DNA of 64,000 nucleotides, taken from assembly GCF_001592105.1 (NCBI RefSeq), contig NZ_BCWE01000009.1, forward strand, positions 1 to 64,000, given 5' to 3'. Below are positions 17,503 through 27,232 of the stretch, in pieces. Numbering within the stretch: the stretch's first letter is position 1; each line of letters begins with the position of its first letter. The translations under genes were made by a program, and so were the position numbers. The notes under the pieces are model-generated. The model saw nothing but the letters and a program-made list of their open reading frames with translations, had not been told where the DNA came from and did no database searches. Source of the DNA: Desulfolucanica intricata. GTDB taxonomy: Bacteria > Bacillota > Desulfotomaculia > Desulfotomaculales > Desulfofarciminaceae.

Positions 17503-17535
17503 AAAAAAAGTATATCCAGAGTCAACACTCTGGAT
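17503..17535 (-). terminator. Terminator of mtrB
   Basis: The minus strand has TATCCAGAGT, a 3-base loop, ACTCTGGATA, then ATACTTTTTTT. It directly follows the mtrB stop. Confidence 0.9.
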
Positions 17536-17536
17536 A

Positions 17537-17761
17537 CTACTCATCTGTATGCATCCTGCCATGTCTGGTTAAAACCTCCGCCCGTCCCCGAATTTTCATG
17601 GCCGATGTATGTTCAGTAAACTGGGCGATCATAATTTCACCTTTGTCAAGTTTTTCGGAATGATGAAATTTTGTATCTTTTCCCCGGGTTAAACCGATAA
17701 TGGTTACCCCGTTTTCCTTTGCCTTAATTACAACATATTCTTCGCTATTATTAATTGACAT
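17537..17761 (-). CDS. mtrB: Tryptophan RNA-binding attenuation protein (TRAP)
   Basis: About 74 residues from the ATG at 17761, which has CAGGAG 8 bases upstream; a GTG at 17770 also opens the frame. The core [32 protein letters not shown] and [19 protein letters not shown] closely follows B. subtilis TRAP. The RNA-contact residues (Lys of SEKLDK, and Lys and Arg of MKIRG) and the Thr-rich tryptophan pocket are kept. TRAP forms an 11-mer ring that, with tryptophan, binds GAG/UAG repeats in trp leader RNAs and causes termination or blocks translation. No trp gene is in this window, so it acts in trans. It has its own terminator. Confidence 0.93.
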   Translation of the reverse strand: MSINNSEEYVVIKAKENGVTIIGLTRGKDTKFHHSEKLDKGEIMIAQFTEHTSAMKIRGRAEVLTRHGRMHTDE

Positions 17762-17833
17762 TGTTATCACTCCTGAAATAACGTTTCCTTATTTTAACAA
17801 TAGTATCACATCTGAGCTAATTTGACAAGTAGC

Positions 17834-18307
17834 TTATTTATCTGTTTCCTTAATATTATGAGCTATTTTAGCTGAGCCGGCTGCGGCAATACCGGCAACC
17901 AGATCATCCAGAAAAGTATTAATCTTATTTATAGCATTGTTGTTTAGCTTTCCTATTATACCAAGCTTTTCTTTATCCAAGTAACCAAAACTTGTTGTAC
18001 CAATCGTCCCGTATATATTGGCTATCCCTAAACCCAATACTTCATCAACGCCATATAATGGTTCATCTTTCAAAATTACTTGAAAGAGAGGATCAGGCAG
18101 CTTATTTTCCTCAGCTAAAATATCCAGAGCCAAACCGGTTAGTACATTATACTGCACTTCCCTCTTTTTAATAATTCCCTCTACAACCTCCAGACAACTT
18201 TCCAAAGTTAAATGCGGACTAAAAGGTTTTTGTAATTGATGAACAACCTCGGCTATTTCGTGCAGGTAAACTCCACGCTTTGTTAATAACGCTGCCAAAT
18301 CAACCAT
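17834..18307 (-). CDS. Phosphatidylglycerophosphatase A-like protein
   Basis: About 157 residues from the ATG at 18307, which follows a G-rich ribosome site. Conserved blocks include LTKRGVYLHEIAEVV near the start, the acidic DEPLYGVDEVLG segment, NIYGTIGTTSFGYLDK and DDLVAGIAAA near the end. These match the soluble PgpA/YutG family, which dephosphorylates phosphatidylglycerophosphate or related substrates. Unlike enterobacterial PgpA it lacks membrane helices, so the exact substrate is uncertain. It lies about 80 bases downstream of dnaE. Confidence 0.8.
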   Translation of the reverse strand: MVDLAALLTKRGVYLHEIAEVVHQLQKPFSPHLTLESCLEVVEGIIKKREVQYNVLTGLALDILAEENKLPDPLFQVILKDEPLYGVDEVLGLGIANIYGTIGTTSFGYLDKEKLGIIGKLNNNAINKINTFLDDLVAGIAAAGSAKIAHNIKETDK

Positions 18308-18384
18308 TCTATCGCCCCCCGGCACAAAAATATTGTTTAATATCTTATGCCGGAAAAATAATAGTGTGTCATATATTTTTTACC

Positions 18385-21300
18385 TTATGAAACAATTACT
18401 TTTTTCTCTAAGGGTTGTTGTTTAATTTTTACGTTATTTGGGCCCAATAACTCTTCTAATTTTTCAATTACCGGGCTATCCAGATTAACCCAATATTTTT
18501 TAGAGGTTTTAGCCAACTTCTTTTCCTCAGGGAAATATAAGAATACAGGACTGCTGCCGGGATAAGTTTGTAAAATCAGCTGCACTTGATGAACTGTTTC
18601 CATAGAAAAATTAATAAACTGTAAGTACAAGTCTCCGGACACCTGCTTAACCGGAAATGATATTTCTTCAGCAATAATTTTTACTTCTTCTCCGGAACCA
18701 TTAACTTTACCTTTGACCAGCACAACTGCATCCGGCTGCAGCAGCTGCCTATATAGTTTGTAGACCCGGGGAAAAACTATTACTTCGATAGTCCCGGTTA
18801 GATCTTCCAAGTTTACAAAAGCCATAGGGTCTCCCTTTTTGGTATTAATTTGCTTCAAGCTCACAATTAACCCTCCCAGGGAAACTATTTCACCTTCGGA
18901 GTATTCATGTACCTCTACATTGTTTACAGTAGACATACCCGCCAGAACCTCCCGGTATTCAGCCAGCGGGTGACCGCTAATATAGAGACCCAGCGCCTCT
19001 TTCTCCAAAGCCAGCATTTCACTGTAGGGGAATTCGCTGATATCCGGCAGAGTTAGCGATAAAGATGAGCTCTCATTCTCTTCCATAAAGTCAAAAAGTG
19101 ATACCTGCCCGCTGTTGCGATCCCGCTGGGCCTGCTGAGCCATACTAAGCCCTACATCAACTACGGCCATTAACTGCGCCCGCCGGTGACCCAGGGAATC
19201 AAAGGCACCGCCCTTAATCAAGCTTTCCAAAACCCGCCTGTTCACTACCTTGGTATCAAGCCGCTGACAAAAGTCACCAAAGCCAGTGAACGGCCCACCT
19301 TCTTCCCGCACCTTAATAATCGACTGTACTGCCGCCAGCCCCACATTCTTCATGGCTGACATACCAAAACGAATTTTACCGTCTACTACTGTAAAACCTT
19401 CTCCGCTTTCGTTAACATCCGGGGGTAATACCTCAATACCCATCCGACGGCACTCTTCAATAAATAATGCTACTTTATCGGAATTGTCTTTAACGGAGGT
19501 TAACAGTGCAGCCATATATTCTACGGGATAGTTAGCTTTTAAATAAGCTGTTTGATAGGACACCAGCGCATAAGCCGCACTGTGAGATTTATTAAAACCA
19601 TAACCGGCAAAATACTCCATCAGATCAAATACTTTTCCTGCAATTTCCGGATCTACATTTTTCTTTTTGGCACCTTCCAAAAATTGAGAACGCAGCCCCG
19701 CAATTACTTCAGGCTTTTTCTTACCCATAGCCCGGCGCAGCAAATCAGCTTCACCCAAGCTAAACCCGGCCAGGTCACTGGAAATACGCATTACCTGTTC
19801 CTGATATAAAATTACACCATAGGTGTCTCTCAGAATCGGTTCCAATATGGGATGAAGGTAAACCACTTCCTTTAAACCATGCTTATTTTTAATAAAATCA
19901 TCCACCATACCGCTGCCCAGCGGTCCCGGACGATAAAGGGCCACCAGAGCTACGATATCCTCAAACACTTCCGGTCTTAGATCCCGCAAAATAGCCCGCA
20001 TCCCACTGCTCTCCAACTGAAATACACCGACACCTTCACCACGGCACAAAAGCTCATAAGTATTTTTATCATCCAGCGGAATTTGCTCTATGTCCAGCGG
20101 CGGGTTGATTCGCCGGTTAATCATATCTACCGCATCGGAAATAACCGTCAGGGTACGCAGGCCCAACAAGTCCATTTTCAGTAGACCCAGCTCTTCTACC
20201 GGTTCTTTGGCAAACTGGGTACTTACCGGCCCGTCCGTAGACTTATACAAGGGTAAATAGTGAGTCAGCGGCTCTTTGGTGATTACTACTCCGGCTGCGT
20301 GAATAGAGGCATGCCGGGGCATCCCTTCCAAGCCCCTGGCAGTATCGATTAACTTACGTATTTCCGGCTCCCTTTCATAAAGTTCCTTCAAATCCGGGCT
20401 TTCGTTTAATGCCTTTTCAATGGTCATTTTCAATTCGGCCGGCACCAGTTTGGCCACTTTATCAACTTCACCGTAAGGCATGGCCAAAGCCCGGCCCACA
20501 TCACGAATAGCTGCCCTCGCAGCCATCGTACCAAAGGTAGCAATTTGAGCTACCCGGTCTTCCCCGTATTTTTGCACTACATATTCAATTACTTTATTGC
20601 GTCGCTCGTAGCAGATATCCACGTCGATATCAGGCATCGATACCCTTTCGGGATTTAAAAATCTTTCAAAAAGTAAATCATATTTTAGCGGGTCTAAATT
20701 TGTAATCCCCAATACGTAGGCAACCAGGCTGCCGGCGGCCGAGCCGCGGCCGGGCCCCACGGGAACACCGTTATTTCTGGCAAAATGAATAAAATCCCAG
20801 ACTATTAGAAAATAGGCTGAGTAACCCATTTGTTCGATAACTGACAGCTCGTATTCCAACCTTTCACGGACATCTTTTCCGTAGGAACCTTTGTATCGCC
20901 AATTCAGTCCCTCTTCACACAATTCCCGTAAATAGGATTCTACAGTATGCCCTTCCGGAACCCGGTAATAAGGTAAATGCAGCTTACCAAATTCCATCCT
21001 GACTTCACAGCGGGAGGCTATCTCCACCGTATTTTCAAGGGCACCGGGAACATCACCGAAAAGTTGGGCCATTTCTTCAGGACTTTTTAAATACAATTCC
21101 TGAGATTGAAATTTCATCCGACCCGGGTCATCCACCGTCTTCCCTGTTTGGATACAAAGCAGGACATCCTGCATCTCGGCATTTTCTCTACTTACATAAT
21201 GCACGTCATTGGTAGCTACAAGGGGAATATTCAGTTCCTTACTTATTTCAATTAATTCCCGGTTAACTTTTTTCTGCTCGGCAAAACCGTGGTCCTGAAT

Positions 21301-21831
21301 TTCCAAAAAGTAATTTCCGGAACCAAAAATATTCAGATATTCACTGGCGGACCGGCGGGCCTTATCAGGTGCATCCTGCAGTATATACCTGGCTACCTCC
21401 CCGGCAATACAACCGCTTAAAGCAATCAAGCCCTCATTGTACCGGGCCAAAATCTCTTTATCTACCCGCGGCTTATAATAAAAACCTTCGGTAAAACCTA
21501 ATGAAACTAAATTCAATAGGTTTTTGTAGCCCGTTTCATTCTCAGCCAGCAGTACAAGGTGATAAAGATTGTCATCAATCTTTGGTGTACGATCATGCCT
21601 GGTCCGGGGGGCCACATAAACCTCACAGCCCAGAATAGGTTTAATACCTTCCTTTTGGCAGGCTTTATAAAAATCCACTACCCCAAACATAACCCCGTGG
21701 TCAGTAATGGCTAAGGAAGTCATCCCCATATCCTTGGCCTTTTTAATTACCCCCTTAATCCGGGCAGCCCCATCCAAAAGACTATACTCGGTATGCACAT
21801 GAAGATGAACAAAAGAATGCAATAACATCAC
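18385..21831 (-). CDS. dnaE: DNA polymerase III alpha subunit
   Basis: A 1148-residue replicative polymerase of the DnaE type. The N-terminal PHP domain has VHLHVHTEYSLLDG. The polymerase active site has the GPGRGSAAGSLVAY and MPDIDVDI blocks with catalytic aspartates. A helix-hairpin-helix region, an OB-fold domain (VSLGGLIVSLKQINTKKG) near residue 995 and a C-terminal tau-binding region follow. There is no exonuclease insertion, so it is distinct from PolC, which Firmicutes also carry. ATG at 21831, with a second ATG directly after. The PgpA-like gene lies downstream. Confidence 0.97.
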   Translation of the reverse strand: MMLLHSFVHLHVHTEYSLLDGAARIKGVIKKAKDMGMTSLAITDHGVMFGVVDFYKACQKEGIKPILGCEVYVAPRTRHDRTPKIDDNLYHLVLLAENETGYKNLLNLVSLGFTEGFYYKPRVDKEILARYNEGLIALSGCIAGEVARYILQDAPDKARRSASEYLNIFGSGNYFLEIQDHGFAEQKKVNRELIEISKELNIPLVATNDVHYVSRENAEMQDVLLCIQTGKTVDDPGRMKFQSQELYLKSPEEMAQLFGDVPGALENTVEIASRCEVRMEFGKLHLPYYRVPEGHTVESYLRELCEEGLNWRYKGSYGKDVRERLEYELSVIEQMGYSAYFLIVWDFIHFARNNGVPVGPGRGSAAGSLVAYVLGITNLDPLKYDLLFERFLNPERVSMPDIDVDICYERRNKVIEYVVQKYGEDRVAQIATFGTMAARAAIRDVGRALAMPYGEVDKVAKLVPAELKMTIEKALNESPDLKELYEREPEIRKLIDTARGLEGMPRHASIHAAGVVITKEPLTHYLPLYKSTDGPVSTQFAKEPVEELGLLKMDLLGLRTLTVISDAVDMINRRINPPLDIEQIPLDDKNTYELLCRGEGVGVFQLESSGMRAILRDLRPEVFEDIVALVALYRPGPLGSGMVDDFIKNKHGLKEVVYLHPILEPILRDTYGVILYQEQVMRISSDLAGFSLGEADLLRRAMGKKKPEVIAGLRSQFLEGAKKKNVDPEIAGKVFDLMEYFAGYGFNKSHSAAYALVSYQTAYLKANYPVEYMAALLTSVKDNSDKVALFIEECRRMGIEVLPPDVNESGEGFTVVDGKIRFGMSAMKNVGLAAVQSIIKVREEGGPFTGFGDFCQRLDTKVVNRRVLESLIKGGAFDSLGHRRAQLMAVVDVGLSMAQQAQRDRNSGQVSLFDFMEENESSSLSLTLPDISEFPYSEMLALEKEALGLYISGHPLAEYREVLAGMSTVNNVEVHEYSEGEIVSLGGLIVSLKQINTKKGDPMAFVNLEDLTGTIEVIVFPRVYKLYRQLLQPDAVVLVKGKVNGSGEEVKIIAEEISFPVKQVSGDLYLQFINFSMETVHQVQLILQTYPGSSPVFLYFPEEKKLAKTSKKYWVNLDSPVIEKLEELLGPNNVKIKQQPLEKKVIVS

Positions 21832-21940
21832 TCCCAGGTCCTCTATAACTAACAGGTGTTACTTCGTTCTTGAGCATATTTTTTCCTTCCCTACCTGCTA
21901 ACATTAATTATCCACAGGACTAACAAAGCAAAAAATAAAT

Positions 21941-21966
21941 AACCCCTCTCGATTATAAGAGGAGTT
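21941..21966 (-). terminator. Terminator of the first sigma-54 activator gene
   Basis: The minus strand has AACTCCTC pairing with GAGGGGTT (one mismatch) around ATTATAATC-like loop bases, followed by a T-rich stretch. It starts 5 bases after the stop codon. Confidence 0.6.
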
Positions 21967-21970
21967 TTAT

Positions 21971-23734
21971 CTAGAGGTTTATATTGTACTGCGCAATTTT
22001 TTTATAGAGCCAGGCCCGCGATATACCCAGTATTTGAGAAGCCTGTTTTTTATTTCCATTTGTAACTGTCAGGGTATGTATTATAGCATCTTTCTCGGCC
22101 TGCTCTACCCAATCATTAAGGACTTTATGATGTTCAGAATTAAGCTGTTTGTTTTGTCCAGCTATTTGAAGTTTGTCGGGTAAATGAACTAAATCAATCA
22201 CTTCGCTGTCTACCATATTAAAGGCGAACTCGATTACATTTTCCAATTCCCGCACATTACCGGGCCAATGATAATTCTCCAATACACTCCAGGCCTCGTT
22301 GGAAAGGTTAGATACATTTAAACCAAAGGCAGCATTAAATTTTGCCAGAAAGTAATTAGTTAATATTCGCAAATCCTCAATACGTTCACGCAAAGGCGGT
22401 ACATTTAAGGTTACTACATTTAAGCGGTAAAACAGATCTTCCCGAAAACTGTTTTTCTCAATTAATTCTTCCAATGGCCGGTTAGTGGCTGCCACTACTC
22501 TTACATCAACCTTACGGGTTTGGTTATCCCCCAGCCGCTCAACTTCCTTCTCCTGCAGCACCCTTAAAAGCTTAGCCTGCATAACCAGAGGCATATCCCC
22601 AATTTCATCAAGAAAGATAGTTCCGCCGTTAGCCTGCTCAAATTTGCCGATTTGACCACCCTTTTTTGCCCCGGTAAAGGCGCCTTCAACATAACCAAAT
22701 AATTCAGATTCTAACAGGTTTTCAGGAATTGCTGCACAGTTTACTTTAACGAAAGGTCCCAGACAGCGATTAGAACTAACATGAACGGCCTGGGCTATTA
22801 GCTCTTTACCGGTTCCACTCTCCCCACGAATTAAAACAGTCGAAGGTCCGTTGGCTACACGCTGTATAGTTTGCTTTAAGTTTATCATCTCCGGGCAGCT
22901 GCCGATTAAATTATCTAAAGTGTATCGAACACCAACAGCCTGGTTAAAATCTAAAGTTTTTTTCCTTTGTGAGGAATATACCCGTCTGGCTGAAGAAATA
23001 AATCCATCCACATCCTTGAATATAACCTTACTAACTGCACCGATAGTTCGCCCGTCTTTTTTTATAGGACTGCGCATGACCACAACCTCACGGCCATTTA
23101 GGTTAACTACCTCAGCAATTTGAGATTTACCTAACGAAGGCACTAAATGCAGTTCAGTTTCAGGTACTACTTCTTTAACGTGCTTTCCGCCAACCTCTTC
23201 CGGTTTAACACCAATTAATTTAGCAAAAGCCTTATTCAAACTAACAATATAACCGTCTTTATCAATCAATAGGTAGCCATCATAGCCGGTATCAAGGATA
23301 GTTTCCAGAGTAGTCTTCATCTCTTTTACAGAATCCAGTTCGGATACTACTTGCTGCAGCTCTGAGATTTCCTGGGCTATTCCTATTGCCCCTATAATTA
23401 CATTATTTTTTATAATCGGTGTTCTGTTAGCTACATATAGAGTATTACCCTCAATAAACTTACGACCGATATGTGACTTTCCCGTTCTTAATACCTTTAG
23501 CAACCCAATTTCGGGATTACCGGGCATTACATCGGAAATAATACGGCCCATTACTTTGTCAGCCGAAATATTAAATACCTCTTCACTGGCCTTGTTAAAA
23601 GCTATTACCCGGCCCGTATAATCAATGGCAATAATAGCATTTTTACTAAGTGAATTTATCAATGTCAATTCGTTTTTAATCAGTTCTTGAACGTCCAAAG
23701 AATCTTTAGGTAATGCTGCTTTACCGGTGGTCAT
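21971..23734 (-). CDS. Sigma-54-dependent activator with two PAS domains (paralogue 1)
   Basis: A 587-residue regulator with two PAS domains (about 30-130 and 145-260), a sigma-54 AAA+ domain (about 280-515) and a Fis-type helix-turn-helix at the end. The AAA+ domain has Walker A GESGTGKELIAQAVH, the sigma-54 contact loop GAFTGAKKG, Walker B GGTIFLDEIGDMP and the arginine region NVRELENVI. It should activate sigma-54 (RpoN) promoters in response to a ligand or redox signal sensed by PAS. The target is unknown; I saw no clear -24/-12 promoter beside it. It is a close tandem paralogue of the gene at 23909-25663. Confidence 0.93.
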   Translation of the reverse strand: MTTGKAALPKDSLDVQELIKNELTLINSLSKNAIIAIDYTGRVIAFNKASEEVFNISADKVMGRIISDVMPGNPEIGLLKVLRTGKSHIGRKFIEGNTLYVANRTPIIKNNVIIGAIGIAQEISELQQVVSELDSVKEMKTTLETILDTGYDGYLLIDKDGYIVSLNKAFAKLIGVKPEEVGGKHVKEVVPETELHLVPSLGKSQIAEVVNLNGREVVVMRSPIKKDGRTIGAVSKVIFKDVDGFISSARRVYSSQRKKTLDFNQAVGVRYTLDNLIGSCPEMINLKQTIQRVANGPSTVLIRGESGTGKELIAQAVHVSSNRCLGPFVKVNCAAIPENLLESELFGYVEGAFTGAKKGGQIGKFEQANGGTIFLDEIGDMPLVMQAKLLRVLQEKEVERLGDNQTRKVDVRVVAATNRPLEELIEKNSFREDLFYRLNVVTLNVPPLRERIEDLRILTNYFLAKFNAAFGLNVSNLSNEAWSVLENYHWPGNVRELENVIEFAFNMVDSEVIDLVHLPDKLQIAGQNKQLNSEHHKVLNDWVEQAEKDAIIHTLTVTNGNKKQASQILGISRAWLYKKIAQYNINL

Positions 23735-23852
23735 TAGATAATCACCTCTTTATACGATCGTCAACATGTTCCTATTGTTATACTTTTTCGACAAATTTCA
23801 AACAATTCCTCTATGCTGAATTTTTGAAAAATATAGTTTTTATTTTTTCAAG

Positions 23853-23881
23853 AAAAAATCCCCCTAATTGCGCAAGGGGGA
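23853..23881 (-). terminator. Terminator of the second sigma-54 activator gene
   Basis: The minus strand has TCCCCCTT, an 8-base loop, AGGGGGA, then six T, 28 bases after the stop codon. Confidence 0.85.
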
Positions 23882-23908
23882 CATTGGTTTGTTTTATACA
23901 CTTTTATT

Positions 23909-25663
23909 CTATGCTTTAATATTATACTGGGCGATCTTTTTATATAACCAGGCCCGGGATATACCCAGGATTTTTGCAGCCTGCATTTTATTCCCGTCAG
24001 TGGCAGACAGAGCCTCAATGATTGCATCTCTCTCCACCTGTTCCAACAATGAGGGAAGATTTTTATGCAGTGAGCGGCGTTTGGTCTTACCGAACTTTTG
24101 CAGATAAGGAGGCAAATGAACCACATCAATTATCTGACCGTCAACCATATTAAAGGCTCGCTCAATTACATTTTCCAATTCCCGAACATTACCGGGCCAA
24201 TTATAACTTTCAAAAATATTCCAGGCTTCACTGGAAAGACCGGTTATATTTAAACCAAATTCAAACTTATATTTAGCCAGGAAATGCTGTGTCAAATCGC
24301 GAATATCTTCAATACGCTCACGCAGAGGCGGTAAATTTAATGTTACTACGTTTAAACGATAATACAAGTCTTCCCGGAAATTATTTTCTTTAATTAATTC
24401 TTCCAGCGGCCGGTTAGTGGCAGCCACAACCCGTACATCAACCCGGCGGGGTCGGCTGTCTCCCAGGCGCTCAATTTCCTTCTCCTGCAGCACCCTTAAA
24501 AGCTTGGCCTGCATAACCAGCGGCATGTCTCCAATTTCATCAAGGAAAATAGTACCCCCGTTAGCCCGTTCAAATTTACCGATTTGACCACCTTTTTTGG
24601 CCCCGGTAAAAGCACCCTCAACATAACCAAACAATTCCGATTCCAACAGGTTTTCCGGAACTGCCGCACAATTTACTTTAACAAAGGGACCCAAAGAGCG
24701 ATTAGAGTTAATATGTATGGCGTGGGCCACAAGTTCCTTACCGGTTCCGCTCTCTCCGCGAATTAAAATGGTTGAAGGTCCGGCGGCTATGCGCCGGATA
24801 GTTGATTTTAACCGTCTCATAGGCAGACTGTCACCGATTAAACTATCTACAGTGTAGCGAACACCGTCAATATTCTCAGGGTTTGCTATAATCTGGCTTT
24901 GCATGGAATATATCTTTTTGGCTGAAGAAATAAATTGCTTTACATCTTTAAACATTACCTTGCTAACTGCACCGATAATGCGTCCTTCTTTTTTTACAGG
25001 ATAACGCATAACCACAGCTTCCCGGCCCTTTAGCCTTAAGACTTCACCAATTTGCGCTTTTCCGGTATGTGGTACCAAATGCAGTTCAGTTTCAGCTACT
25101 ACTTCCTTTACGTGTTTACCAATAGCATCTTCCGGCCTGATCTCAAGAAGCTCGGCAAAAGCTCCATTCAATGTCATGATGTATCCATCTTTATTTATTA
25201 CAAGGTAACCGTCATGAGCGGTATCAAGAATTGTCTCCAGTGTATTTTTCATTTCTTTAGCAGAGTCTAATTCGTTAACTACTGTTTGTAGTTCCGTAAT
25301 GTCTTGGGTTACCCCAACTGCCCCGATCAGAACATTATCTTTTATAATGGGGGTTCGGTTAACTACATAGAGAGAATTACCCTGTACAAATTTACGACCG
25401 ATATGTGATTTCCCTGTTTTTAAGACCTTAAGTAACCCCGTATAGGGTATCACGTCCTTAATATAACTCCCCAGTGCCTTTTCAGCCGGAACCTTAAATA
25501 TTCCCTCACAACCTTTGTTATAAACTACAACCCTACCTTTATGGTCAACGGCAATAATACCATTATATATTGAATTTAACACAGGCAGCTCTTTAGCTAT
25601 AATTCCCCGGACATCATACGATTCCTTTGGCATGTTTACTATATTACCTGCTGTCACCGTCAA
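23909..25663 (-). CDS. Sigma-54-dependent activator with two PAS domains (paralogue 2)
   Basis: A 584-residue regulator with the same PAS-PAS-AAA+-Fis layout as its neighbour at 21971-23734 and long identical stretches, including GESGTGKEL, ESELFGYVEGAFTGAKKG and the C-terminal ISRAWLYKKIAQYNI. The N-terminal PAS domain (TGIIAV replaced by YNGIIAVDHKG) is where the two differ most, so they probably sense different signals or act on different promoters. Each gene has its own terminator, so they are separate units produced by tandem duplication. Confidence 0.93.
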   Translation of the reverse strand: MTVTAGNIVNMPKESYDVRGIIAKELPVLNSIYNGIIAVDHKGRVVVYNKGCEGIFKVPAEKALGSYIKDVIPYTGLLKVLKTGKSHIGRKFVQGNSLYVVNRTPIIKDNVLIGAVGVTQDITELQTVVNELDSAKEMKNTLETILDTAHDGYLVINKDGYIMTLNGAFAELLEIRPEDAIGKHVKEVVAETELHLVPHTGKAQIGEVLRLKGREAVVMRYPVKKEGRIIGAVSKVMFKDVKQFISSAKKIYSMQSQIIANPENIDGVRYTVDSLIGDSLPMRRLKSTIRRIAAGPSTILIRGESGTGKELVAHAIHINSNRSLGPFVKVNCAAVPENLLESELFGYVEGAFTGAKKGGQIGKFERANGGTIFLDEIGDMPLVMQAKLLRVLQEKEIERLGDSRPRRVDVRVVAATNRPLEELIKENNFREDLYYRLNVVTLNLPPLRERIEDIRDLTQHFLAKYKFEFGLNITGLSSEAWNIFESYNWPGNVRELENVIERAFNMVDGQIIDVVHLPPYLQKFGKTKRRSLHKNLPSLLEQVERDAIIEALSATDGNKMQAAKILGISRAWLYKKIAQYNIKA

Positions 25664-25769
25664 TCACCCCGTTTAACAACCTTCTTACATTATTAATCTT
25701 TTTATATTTAAAGTTGTTTTTAATTTTCTAATTTCGACAGAATTCTGTAAATTCCTTCAATCAGAAAAT

Positions 25770-27206
25770 TTAAAATAACAAAATTTGACTTCTCATCACT
25801 TTATCTAAATGGGCAAGGGTATAGCATTCAAACATACGGGAACACTGTTGAAAAGTAAAAACGGATTTATATTGCTGCCACTCCTGGCGGGGCAGGGTAT
25901 TTAGCCAAATAACTTCTTTAACATTTTTTCGAATATGTTTTAACTTGTTAGCTGCTTGTTCAACCGCTAAAGTCTTGCTGTCTGACATAATAATAAGATA
26001 AGTCTCACTCGTTAACAGGTTTTGATATTTTTGTGTGAAGGTTTCTAAAGCCTTGTTAAAATCCGTAGCCTGCCCCCAAACACTGCTGTCATTAACTAAT
26101 TCGGCCATTGTTTCCGTAAATCCTTTTTTTCGTTTAAATACAGAAGTAATTTGCTCTAAATCTTCGGAAAAAATAAAACTGTCAATATCCTTTACCACAG
26201 CGGAAAGACCGTAAATAAACTGAATAACAAACCGTGCATACCGCGCCATGGAAGCCGAAACATCACAAATTAATATCAACCGGGGTTTTTGAATCCTTTT
26301 TACCCGGTAGCGAAGTTCAAGCGGAATCCCTCCGTAACTGATATTTTGCCTGATACTGCGGCGAATATCGATAATACGTTTCTTCTTACTGTACCGTGTA
26401 CGGCGGGAAACCCTGGTAGCCAGTTTTTTAGTCATTTTTTTAATCAGTAACATTACCCGGGGCAAATTTTCATCAGATATATTTTTCATATCCTGATGGA
26501 GTATACTATCCTGCGGGTCCCTGTAAAACTCAGCATTAATCCTTTGAATTACTTCATCAAGTTCTTCAATACCGGTAAGATTGTCTTCAGATATCTGCTG
26601 TGACTCAATTATCTCCTCATTTTTCATCAAATGATAACGCCAAAAATTCAAAGATGACTCTAAAACCTGAGAAATTAATGTGTCCGGACTGTTTATGTTA
26701 TTGCCCTTAAAACTTGTTAGAACGTTTTTTAACCGCTGCTTTTCTGCTTCAGGTAAACGGGCATAAGTTTCTTTTTGTTTATCCGAGAGTTTTAGATTAT
26801 TTAACAAACTCTCACTCCAGGGATATTCACCTTCCTGCATTCCTTGTATAAGCTCCTGTTCAGCTTCCTGAATTTCAGTCAGTCGCTCCTGCTCGGCCTG
26901 CTTTTGCTCTAATCGAAGGTTCTCTTTTTCCTCAGGGGGCAAAAAATAATTGTTAAAAGCTGACTCAAAAACTCTCTGCTGCAGCTCACTTTTAATAAGG
27001 GTTCCTCTTAAGGCTGCCTTGACCTGATTACGATCCATAACATCAACCAGGGATAAAGCTTTTAATGCATCTATGGTTTCCGCAGCACTGACCCGAACAT
27101 CAAGATGGCGAAGAATGTGGACAAATCGGGCCAGCATAAACTCCAAAGACCGGTTATGTTCATCTCTTATTTCCGAAAAAATTTTAATATACAGCTCGTT
27201 ATCCAT
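25770..27206 (-). CDS. VWA-domain protein, CoxE-like
   Basis: A 478-residue protein. Residues 1-300 are helical, with a charged stretch near 90-125 likely to be coiled coil. Residues 305-478 form a von Willebrand A domain with MIDAS motif DVSAS (315-319), the second motif Thr in WGQATDF and a late IIMSDSKT segment. CoxE-like VWA proteins work with MoxR AAA+ ATPases as chaperone pairs that insert metals or remodel enzyme complexes. The moxR gene lies 26 bases upstream, so this is the pair's partner. The client is unknown. Confidence 0.88.
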   Translation of the reverse strand: MDNELYIKIFSEIRDEHNRSLEFMLARFVHILRHLDVRVSAAETIDALKALSLVDVMDRNQVKAALRGTLIKSELQQRVFESAFNNYFLPPEEKENLRLEQKQAEQERLTEIQEAEQELIQGMQEGEYPWSESLLNNLKLSDKQKETYARLPEAEKQRLKNVLTSFKGNNINSPDTLISQVLESSLNFWRYHLMKNEEIIESQQISEDNLTGIEELDEVIQRINAEFYRDPQDSILHQDMKNISDENLPRVMLLIKKMTKKLATRVSRRTRYSKKKRIIDIRRSIRQNISYGGIPLELRYRVKRIQKPRLILICDVSASMARYARFVIQFIYGLSAVVKDIDSFIFSEDLEQITSVFKRKKGFTETMAELVNDSSVWGQATDFNKALETFTQKYQNLLTSETYLIIMSDSKTLAVEQAANKLKHIRKNVKEVIWLNTLPRQEWQQYKSVFTFQQCSRMFECYTLAHLDKVMRSQILLF

Positions 27207-27232
27207 CTTCGCCTCCTATATATTTATAAATG

